The translations under genes were made by a program, and so were the position numbers. A stretch of DNA of 64,000 nt, from positions 48,501 to 112,500 of the forward strand of contig JAWPHD010004492.1 in NCBI GenBank assembly GCA_037043455.1, given 5' to 3'. Below the pieces are notes generated by a model. The model did no database searches, was not told where the DNA came from, and saw only the letters and a program-made list of their open reading frames with translations. Positions 47,253 through 56,700 of this stretch are shown piece by piece (within the stretch, counting starts at the first letter, position 1; each line of letters opens with the position of its first letter). The DNA is from Cyrtodaria siliqua. Lineage: Eukaryota; Mollusca; Bivalvia; Adapedonta; Hiatellidae.

Positions 47253-48151
47253 GTAAAAAAACGATGTAAATATCGCCAGTCCATGCCTTCAAACACCCAA
47301 AAATGAAACATATATTACTGATGCCAGTCGAGTTTTTCTGTTTTCATCGTGTATTAGTCGTATTTCATGTTCACTATGGACGCGATATGTTTGCTATGTT
47401 TGTATGCTCGCTATAGAAAGTGTTAAATAAATACTTTAGTGTTTAGATCCCGCTGGTCTAAGTTGTCAGATACTTGATTTGAAAAGTGACGCCAAATGTC
47501 TGTGAAGCATACGTTACGCTACTTCGGTGGATACTGAACATACTAGTCGTCTTAATCAACAGCAATGGGGGCATTTAAATGCTACACGGATAATGAACAT
47601 GGTTAAAACATTTATACGTATCCCGTTTCTGCAATTTCCATGGATCTAGATGAAAGGCCTAGACCATGGCGAATGAAAATTATGTCACGCACTTCTACAT
47701 TTCATGTTGATCATGGCTGCCAAATTTCATTGGAATCACTTTAAAACTGTGGAAGTAGTTCGTGCCACAAGGTACTACAGTAGACCATCCACTTGGCGCG
47801 ATTGACGCGCGTGCATGCTGGGTGACGTTAAAATTAAGCGTTGGGCGTAAACGTGCTGACGCGAGGTAGCATCCTCTTAGTCTTTCTACATCTTCGCCTT
47901 TCTCATTTGCTTCTGAAGATAAGCGTGAACTGAGGCATGAGCATGAAAATCGGTACCCGGTCGATTTTCACGTCGGCGTTTCACGTCACGCGCAAGTGGA
48001 TGGGGTCCTACGATGATTCTACTTTATCGATTTTCACGTCTCACGCGTATGACACCCGTAAGGCCTTACGCGTTTCACGTCGCACGCAAGTCAATCGCGC
48101 CAAGTGGATGCTCGCCTTTATTTTAGTAGTACTGTGCAACAGACCGACCGC

Positions 48152-48169
48152 CCCCCCCCCCCCCCCCCA
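48152..48169 (+). repeat. Poly(C) run
   Basis: About 18 consecutive C residues; likely a length-unstable site. Confidence 0.9.
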
Positions 48170-48720
48170 TAACCCACAAAACAAAACAAAATGAGTCCAA
48201 AACGCGCAACACCCAGGTCTCTTGGTCAAAGGTCAAGGTTATACTAAAGGGGTCAAAGCCCTTATATACACTGTGATAGTAGTACTTTGTGTCCAATCCA
48301 CAACTTAGGCCAGAGAAAAAAATTAGAGTCTCACCTCCCAAAATTGTATTGGCATCTCGGAAATAAAATCATGAACGGTCTTGTAAAAGTTCGTAAAATG
48401 AGGCCTTTTTGCCTGTATATTTGAGCCTTCGTCCGATCGAAAAATAAAAAGTGCCCACCCGCCACATTATTTTTAAAAATCCGGATGAGACTCTAAAAAA
48501 ATATTTTCTCTTGCCTTAGTCATCCATTGAGGGTTTTTAAATAATTTCGCACACATGTACCTCATAACCAGACGATGTGTCCCACGTAAATTCAGGCCTC
48601 TTGTGCAATTATGGTCAAGGTCACAGTAAGGGCACAAGGCCCCTATAAATTGCATTACTTCGTGTTCAGTCCACATGTTATCTAATGAGGAATTCTGGAA
48701 TTATTTCAATCAAATATTTC

Positions 48721-48830
48721 GCCGGCTAGCTCAGTTGGTAGAGCACTGGATTCTCAATCCGGGGGTCGCGGATTCGATCCCCATGCGAGTACTGGTTAGA
48801 AATCCAAGAAAGCGGATACCGCTGTATATA
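48721..48830 (+). mobile_element. tRNA-like SINE head (anticodon-loop CTC)
   Basis: It has an A box (TAGCTCAGTTGGTAGAGC), an anticodon arm CTGGA-TTCTCAA-TCCGG, and a B box GGATTCGATCC. The acceptor 5' strand GCCGGCT has no complementary 3' strand and the T stem is poorly paired. The downstream 'GTACTGGTTAGAAATCCAAG' resembles the SINE tail at 40550. This makes a tRNA-derived SINE more likely than a functional tRNA-Glu. Confidence 0.6.
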
Positions 48831-49289
48831 ACTGAATCAAAGTGCTGAAAGCACTTATGGACTCCGGGCGTTGGAAATTGAACAGTTCTAAACTGCAAAG
48901 TGTGTACTTTGCACCTAGTTTCTATAATTACACCCGTAGTTTGTTATTAGTTTAATTGCCGGTGATAAATTGTCGGTCCACTTTGTGTGTTTCCGTTGGT
49001 GCTTACAAATGAACGTTAAATTTCATGCAAGATCCTGAAAAATAGAAAAGGAATGGAAAAAAAACAACAAAACTAGAAGGTTGTTTTTAAACGAAAACAG
49101 ATGGGTCCCCATATGGTATTGTCACAATTTTTACTGAGATAGCTAGATTATAAAGTCGTATGAACTTTGAATCCTATTTGTGACCTTGACATTGAGCATA
49201 TCATGTCTGAAACTAAACTACATTGTATTTACATCATCTGTACATCTTGAACATTTCTTCTATGCTATTTGTCAACAGTCGTATATGGT

Positions 49290-49985
49290 GAAATGACATT
49301 TGACCTCTGAGTGTGACCTTGACCTTGAATCGGGCCGGGAGAAATACGCGCTCTGCACATTGTCTCGATAAGGTCAACATTCTTGCCAAATTATTTCAAA
49401 TTCTCTCAAGCGGTTTAAAGGAACACATGGCAATCTTGAAGTTTGTATCAAGATTTAAATTCGCATCTTGATATATCAATCCAGTATCATTTTGACTTGA
49501 AAACTGCTTGCATATAAAAATAAAAAACATTTCGAGTTTTCAATTTTCCTTCATTATTTTACGATAATTTTAGGTATATTATTGATATATTATAATAAAC
49601 AGTTAGTAATATGCAAAGACAATTATCTTTTAACTATTCTTATAATTAATATTAATGACTGAACAAATGCAAGTTATGTATTAAAAACTAACGGGACGAA
49701 GCTAGTTTTTAAAAAATCAAAATTGCCATGTGTCCCTTTAAGAGATACAGAGAGGACACATACTCTAGTCATACTATAGTTAATGACATTTGACCTCTAA
49801 ATGTCACCTTGATCTGCACCTGGGTTAGCCGAAATACGCGCTCTGTACATCGTATCAATAAGGTTAACATCCATGCCAAGTTGTTTCAAAATCACTCAAG
49901 CGGTTCTAGATATACGGAGCGGACACGAAATATAGTCACTATATTCATATAACCTTTGACCTCTAAGTGTGACAGTGACCCTGAA
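49290..49985. repeat. Direct repeats 'TTTGACCTCTAAGTGTGACC' type, split by a MITE
   Basis: Three diverged units begin near 49298, 49786 and 49949 with 'TTTGACCTCTRAGTGTGACC'. They continue through 'GAAATACGCGCTCTG', 'TCAATAAGGTTAACAT' and 'CACTCAAGCGGTT'. This is a repeat type frequent in bivalve DNA. Confidence 0.65.
49419..49737. mobile_element. 319-bp MITE with TTAA target duplication
   Basis: The ends AGGAACACATGGCAATCTTG and the complement of CAAAATTGCCATGTGTCCCT match with two mismatches. TTAA flanks both sides (49415-49418, 49738-49741). It splits a unit of the repeat at 49290-49985 between CTCAAGCGGTT and GAGATACAGAG. Confidence 0.85.
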
Positions 49986-50275
49986 GCTGGCGACTATTTG
50001 ACTAGGATCGGTGGTAGGAACCTTAGTGACACACTCTATCACATGATGAATTGCTTGCATGAAATTGTTGTAACAAAATGATTCGCGTTTTCTTAAACGA
50101 CATACAAAGAAGAACATCCAGGTGATATTTAATACGGTAAAAAATTGTTGTAACATTTAGTGAAAGTGGTTGTAACTTTTAGCGGAAAATTGTTACATTT
50201 GCCGAAATTTTGTTACAAATGGCGCTCGTAATTTCGTAATTAACATTTGCCGGTTTGTTACATTTAGGGTTGCTA

Positions 50276-50605
50276 CAAGTGCTAGGAAGCGTGAGAGGTG
50301 TTGCACTTCACATTACCTCTCATGAACAGACTCAGTAAACCGAGTCCACTACTTTTATCTCTTGTTTGTGTTTGTTGCCCCCAAGGGATCCCCTTTTCAG
50401 TATTTAGTTGACCGTGGTCTGTACATGCTACATTTCCTGTTGGGCTTTTATACTTACTTTGATAACAGGGATGACGCCTTGGAACAGTCAGTGATAAAAG
50501 GGGTCGCAGGGGTCGCTGAAAGGCTTTTAACTAGATATTTTTAGGGAGCACACCAAACCTCACTATTACCTTGTTGCCTCGGATGTGTGTATAAATCGAA
50601 TCGTA
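50276..50605 (+). mobile_element. Dispersed repeat and Penelope-like 3'-region fragment
   Basis: The right half of the 38925-type repeat is followed by 'TTGACCGTGGTCTGTACATG', 'GCCTTGGAACAGTCAGTGAT' and 'CACACCAAACCTCACTATTA', which belong to the Penelope-like 3' region in rearranged order. Confidence 0.5.
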
Positions 50606-51355
50606 TACTAGTATCTAAAGGGTTTGAAACTTTGCAAAACTGTAATGTTCTATAGAGTTGTATTGTTCAACGTAGCATTGAATTACATTTGTAATTGTCG
50701 GAAACTTACCTTTTGCTATTCTGTTTTGCAGCTTACCATTAATTTGAACCAAGGTGGGCACTGTTTTTCCTATTGATACATACATTAATTACATCGTTAA
50801 CCTCTTGCATTTAAAACTGGTTTGATAAAGGATATAGGTGAGCTAGTTTAAGCATACAACAGTTTCTTATCTATGTGTGAGTAAGTGTATATGTCTGGAT
50901 TTGTGTCATATATTCAATATTAAAGCTATATTCGCAAGGAATTATCTTGTAAGTACTGTATTTTTAAACCTATTTATCAATACACGTCAGATGGACAATA
51001 TGATGTACACCTTTATGGAAATATTTAATATTAACTTGTGTAACAACGTTTACTGTATACATACTCATGCACTGGTGATATTACAACTAAATTGCAACGC
51101 ATTCAACTACACGAATCCGTAAACACTCATTGGGTGAAATGGCAATACATAAGCGCAGTATTGGGTAATGTCACTGCGTAAAGTACCATCGCACGTGACT
51201 ATAAAATAAATATCATTGGAACAAACAATGGTCAAAATAACATTTGAAAGTTTAATTCAGGCAGTATTCATAACACGAATTTACTGATAGCCTCCATTAC
51301 AATCAGCATGGATGACATGGAGAGATCCACAATTACCACTAAAATACCATTATAC
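50606..51355. other. Non-coding interval
   Basis: No gene, tandem array or element ends identified. Confidence 0.5.
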
Positions 51356-51359
51356 AAAA

Positions 51360-51655
51360 ACTTCTAATACACCCGCACTATATAGCCTAGTTTAAAATAT
51401 CTCGTTATATTGAACGATATATCACTGTAATTTTTTCAACGTTAGGGGAATAAGCATTGCGCATTGCGCATTACGCATTGTAACGTATGCAACGTTAAGA
51501 GAGTAAGCAAAGCAATGCGAAAGATTTCAGATGTGTGTGTTATTTTCACATTTTAGGGGTATTAGAAAAGAAATAGAACATCGTTTACGGATGTTTACAA
51601 TTGAACTCCAAACCGTGATATATTAAACGATAATTCACAGTAAACGATATTTCTT
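51360..51655. repeat. Palindromic MITE plus flanking repeat, copy 2 (inverted relative to 32975-33310)
   Basis: Shares 'ATATAGCCTAGTTTAAAATA', 'CTTTGCTTACTCTC' (as complement) and 'AAATAGAACATCGTTTACGG', in reverse order to copy 1. The palindrome arms are shorter here. Confidence 0.7.
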
Positions 51656-51659
51656 AAGT

Positions 51660-52420
51660 ATAGAAATGCACTAAAAGTAGTAACAAAAGTCGACCAGGAA
51701 ATGTAGCCTTCACATAACACTACAGAAACACACATTAAAACAAACAACAATTACAATGCTAAATGATGCAAGCAAGGCATGTAACAGGCCGCTGGGAGTT
51801 AAGCCAGGTTATAGGATGCACCATACATCACGCTTACCCGACCAATCTATAACAAACAATGCAGCATTAATAGACAATATAAGTATAACATATACATGAC
51901 CATGTATATATGAATATATAAAAAAAAAAAGCCTAGAAAGCACATGCAAGTGACGTAGCAGAAGCCAGAGCTACAAAATAACAAACCTTATAGGGTACGA
52001 CCATACAAGATTGAAGACAAATATCAAACGCTACCGTCCTTTGGGGATTTGTGTGGACGTCATCATAGTGGCGAGATATTAATGGGCCAACCACTAAACA
52101 TGACTGATTGAATTGGATTTTAAAGTCGCACCAACAGCTAAGATCATATGGCGACTTTCCAGCTTCCATTGGTGGAAGAAGACCCCGGGAGCCCCTCCGG
52201 GCAATTTTCGTGCAAGGACGAGCATCTGAGTATAACCACCGGGATTGAACCCACAGCGGTGAGGGGCAAGTGATTCCAAGTCAGAGACTCTAACCACTCG
52301 GCCACGGACGCCCCCACTAAACATGAAGTGCGTTGCAAAATGATAGGGTCATAATCTCTTTTGATAAACTGTTTAACAATTTAATAAATATTGTATTAAA
52401 GTGGTTCATTATGACCATTA
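51660..52420 (-). mobile_element. Penelope-like 3' half, interrupted by a SINE
   Basis: Coding relics on the minus strand read YDPIILQRTSCLVVG and, across the SINE, SRHYDDVHTNPQRTVAFDIC. The same segment at 63060-63110 reads TIILQRTESLVVDPITV. The 3' region below shares 'AGAAGCCAGAGCTACAA' and the cassette with 'GGTGCACCATACATC'-type words in changed form. It ends about 120 bp before the gene 2 start. Confidence 0.6.
52104..52313 (-). mobile_element. 210-bp tRNA-derived SINE with 13-bp TSD
   Basis: Flanked by CCACTAAACATGA (52091-52103 and 52314-52326). On the minus strand the head is a Leu/Ser-type tRNA relative: A box TGGCCGAGTGGTTAGAGT, B box GTGGGTTCAATCCCGG. The body contains GC-rich 'CCCGGAGGGGCTCCCGGG', and the 3' end runs 'GGTGCGACTTTAAAATCCAA' then TTCAATCA. 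The tail matches the element at 54048-54463. Confidence 0.88.
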
Positions 52421-52536
52421 ACCTTAATTATATTGATGCCTGATATTTCTATTCCTTTATTTCAAGACTGCCTTCACTAGGCTCGAGATACCCAGATAAT
52501 CGCGAGATACCCGGATAATCACAAGATAACCGGATA

Positions 52537-53799
52537 ATGCGTGTCTTTGTTCTATGTCTGATTGTGAATTTATTTTTGGGTAAAACAATGGCTGACTTTG
52601 AGTGCTTATGCAACTACAATGTAGAGTGGAAAGTTTACTCAGAGGTATGTTAAAGTTTATTTAATTTAAATCAGTTCAATTTATAACAGTTGCAAATACC
52701 GTCGAATGTATGCATGCTGTACGTAGCGATACCGATTATAACACACATTTATAAAGTTAGTCCTAAAAAACTTATCATATCACCTCATATGACCGTCATG
52801 GAGATCGAGTCTGCTATTATTTTCTATTGGTTTTGATTTTTGCTTCCAAATGATCTCCCTTTTCAGTAATTATTATATTAACTGGTTACCACATAACCGT
52901 ATTAAGTTATTATCAAATATAATGATACATTTTGCACCGTTAACGATTTAAATAACGTTTAATATGTCACTATGCATTTTGAAAATACTCAATGTGTATT
53001 GATTAAAATTATGTTTGACTTTGCTCTGCACGGAAATTGTATCAATCTAAACTACAAAAACATCGTTTAACTTAACACGAGTACATCTGAACTTTGATTT
53101 AACATGCACGGTATGCTTTTATTTTGAGTTCATGTATTTAAATTGAGTATTATATATATTCAAGGCATCCGAAACTTCCTCTGCAATCGGCTACATGTAC
53201 GAATTCGATTGTATAGCGATCGTCCATTCCAGTGACACACCCGACGGATGGTTTACGATTGCTTTTGAAAACGAGGTCTGTATGCTTGTGTGTTTGTAAG
53301 ATAGTATGTAACAAACAGTAAGTTGGTTGGCATGTATTTGGCATGTATTTGCAACCAGTGCTTTCAACAATAAATAGGTGGATGGTTTTCATGATTTACT
53401 AGTTATAAGAAAAAAGAAATAGATAACACATTTTTTATTTGTCTATGCGTTGCATTTAAAAATGACGGTTTTAACTAAATAGATTTTTTAGCTGATTTTA
53501 AAATGTTAATAGAAATAATTGTTTTTGCGAGATTTTATTTGTACTTTTTTTTATTTTTGGTGGTGTGGGGCGGCGGATTATGCAATACAGACATATTATA
53601 TTTAAATTTCTATATAGAAATAATGTAGAAAAGTTCTTCACATGCAAATATACGTAATTAATTATAAATTATAATTATAAAAGCATAGTAACATTATGGT
53701 TGTATTTTGTTTATTACCAGTTGGGGTACGTACACAAAGACGTCCATCAGAACATTGTCGTAAATACGTGTAAAGGTGACGCGCCATCATCAAATATCT
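52537..53799 (+). other. Gene 2 exons 1-3: signal peptide and SH3b-like domain
   Basis: Spliced residues 23-92 read CLCNYNVEWKVYSE, then ASETSSAIGYMYEFDCIAIV, PDGWFTIAFENELGYVHKDV and NTCKG. The pattern 'S--S--IG', a central polar turn, 'GW--I---N--GYVHKD' is that of SH3b domains, which in bacteria and some invertebrate proteins bind cell-wall peptides. The four cysteines (23, 25, 52, 90) are a eukaryotic, extracellular addition. The assignment is by pattern only. Confidence 0.6.
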
Positions 53800-56700
53800 G
53801 TAAGTAGTAAACAGTAAATGTTCACCTCTTTAAATCACTGTTGAAGAAACAGTAAGTGTTAGTGAACACAATAAATAGGAAATGTATCATGTATACATTC
53901 ATTGATAATTTGTTAATGTTTAGTATATATTATTGTATAGTACTCGTATCTTCAGCCAATAACTATGAACTATATCTGAATGTTGTTTCTATTCGGCTTC
54001 ATATGTATCCAACACAAGGTTCCAACACCCAAGTGCCACTACTTGAATTGAATTGAATTGAAATGAATTGGGTTTTAAGGCGCACCAACACATAAAAGGT
54101 TATATGGCGCCTAACAGGCATGAACATGCCAGGCTCATCCTCCGTGTACATCGAGATAAAATATGGAAAATAGACCTAGAACCTTCTCACCCTGAACTGC
54201 AGAGTTGCTGCAAATTCTATCGTAGAAACTCCATTTACGCTGGAGCCACGTTTATTGTTTTTCTGTCTCTTTTGATGTGAGCGAGATGGCACCTGAAACA
54301 ATGCAGGGATCATGATGAAGACCTTTAATGAACATGAACAAAAAATGATAAAATGAACATGAATTTGGGGGGATTCTACCCCTCTGCCTACCCCTCCAAA
54401 GGGATATGCAGTGGCCCTATTATTTTCCCCGTGACCAAACGGGGCCTCCGGGAACCACACGGGGCCACTACTTGAAACCACTTGAAACCCGCAAAATCAG
54501 AACCAGACATGTTTTATAAAAATCATACATTACATAATTGATATATATATCCCACTGATCTTCTCATCCCACTAGACTCGAGAGCAAGAAACATAATCTA
54601 AACGGCTTCAAACACATCCATACAAACAAAGACTCTTACAACTCCTTCTTCCGTAGAACGGTTGTACCATAAAATCAACTACCCACAGCATTTGACCTCA
54701 GTCATCACAGTGGATGCATTCCAACTACTCATCCATGTGACCATACTCACACCCATCTACTTTCCTTATATACTGAAAGGAAAAAATACGCATAATGGGT
54801 ATTTCCGCTATATATTGTATGTTTAATATGATACTACTAATCGAATGGTACAGGGCGACATTAGGCCTGTCCTTTCGGAAATAAGGCTTAAACAGCACGA
54901 ACACACCAATGGTTACACCTGTAAAGTTTCATTATCGACATAATGCGCATTTGACTCAAGCAGGTGAGCAAACTTAGGCTTTAAACGTTGCAATCTCTTA
55001 ACATTAAACACAATATTGAAATTTGAACATTTATGAATTTCATGTAACAAAGTATACTTTGATTAAAAGGTCTACTATTGTCATTTCTGTAAATATTTGC
55101 AGCCACTTTTTGTACGAAACACGTTGATATATGTCCGGAATATTACGTGGAATTAGGGGTGTATATTAGTGTAGTATAGGCATTTTTTTGATTATGCATT
55201 TCTTTTAACTTTTAGTAACAACGACAACTAAGTCGGTAACTTCAAAGATACTGACAACACAAACTACTAGTACAACGACAACAAAACCAACAACTGTTCA
55301 GCTTACTACTCCAACAACAATGCCTACTACAACAACTACAGCAACGACAACAGTTCCTATAACATCTACTCCCGCAATAATCTTTACTCCAAGAACTACT
55401 CCAACAACAACTTCAACAACAACTCACCGGCCAACTTCCACAACCCCAATACCAACAACAGAAGCAACAACTACGACTACTAAATTGACAACAATGTCTT
55501 CAACAACTTCCACAACAACCACACCATTGCCTACATCACACCGACAAATTATATCAGGTTCGTATAAATGTGCTATTTAATTAATACATTTTCATACTAG
55601 CTTGTTTTTTTGAATACTGTAACTGTAGCTTGAATACTATAGCAGTAGTATAGATAGTGTAAGATAAAATCGTTATTAGAATATCATATTATATAATGCA
55701 AGTGGGCGATTTTTCATGTCTCTATAGTTCATTAATCTATACTATATTGCCAGTTATGTTTCTAATGTCGCACCATTCTATGTATACTTTATCGCTAATG
55801 ATGTTTCTAATGTTTCAAATGTCGCATACAGTAACTGACGTTTTTGACTTAATGGCGGTGGGTTTTCTCATATCACATCTATTAGCATCTATTTGATCTT
55901 TTGACCAAATGCTGATAGTTTTTCTTATGACTCATGCATTAGCTTCTATCTAACCCACATCTGCTTTTTTGCCACCGACCGTTCAAAGGCAGCCATATTG
56001 TCAACCCTTAAAAATGTAATTATTGTATTTTTTATTTTTTATAACTTTCGGATTATAATCAATTTTTCATGTACTTTTTTTATTTTTTTAAAAACAGCAA
56101 CCGAGATAAGTACATACAATACTTGGCTTTGTTCATTTTTAAGTCAATGCGCCTAGCCAAAAGTACATTTTACAAAATGGGACAAAATGACTACCTTTTT
56201 AAAATTGTTCATAAATTTTAAATGCATTGTTAAACTTTCTATATTCTATCATAGCAAAGGAAAGAAGGCGACATGTGTTTCTATAGTTAGAGCTTGTAGT
56301 GGCATTACATATTTAACTTTGCATGGGTTATGTACCTTTCACTCAAAACCAACACATAGTTTTTATCTGCATGTTTCTAAATAATGTTTTACCATTTATG
56401 TTTGCATGAAGGCAACGTGGACCTCTGTCCAGCCATTCTTCATCAGTACACTCGCGAAGATGGTGGCGCACTTACACAATACGACGATAGTTGCTACGAA
56501 CTGGTTCCTATTCGAGGTATTTGGTCTAAAGCAGAAAGCGACTGCAGGGCGAAAGGCGGATTTCTCTTCCATATTGAAAACCAAGATGTGCAAGATTTCA
56601 TTTACAGATGGATCAAGACGTTTAACTTCGATCACGCTGTGTGGACTGGTTTAAATGATCTTTCAAACGAGGAATACTTCCAATGGGTCTCAGGTACGAG

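Larger units (their letters stand above)
46447..50273. mobile_element. 3.8-kb element with long (about 200-250 bp) terminal inverted repeats
   Basis: The left end GCAACCCTAAATGTAACAAA is mirrored at the right end, and each is flanked by TA (46445-46446 and 50274-50275). The arms continue inward to 'TCTTTGTATGTCGTTTAAGA' near 46680 and its complement near 50100. The arms are built from repeated words of the type CGCTAAATGTTACAA. The interior holds microsatellites, a SINE, and a ligated set of bivalve-type repeats but no transposase. Flanks are the two halves of the dispersed repeat seen at 38925, which shows it is an insertion. A TA target fits Tc1/mariner-like or related transposition, but the TA is also part of a symmetric GTA/TAC so the exact boundary is uncertain. 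Confidence 0.75.

Noticed and set aside
46982..47311. SINQSINQ-type open frames
   Set aside because: Translation of the (GATT)n microsatellite in a minus-strand frame, not a gene.
48721..48795. Functional tRNA-Glu(CTC) gene
   Set aside because: The A and B boxes and anticodon arm are good, but the acceptor stem does not pair and the T stem is poor; SINE-like sequence follows.
52588..52644. ATG at 52588 as the gene 2 start
   Set aside because: The in-frame ATG at 52537 adds a hydrophobic signal peptide, as expected for a lectin-domain protein.
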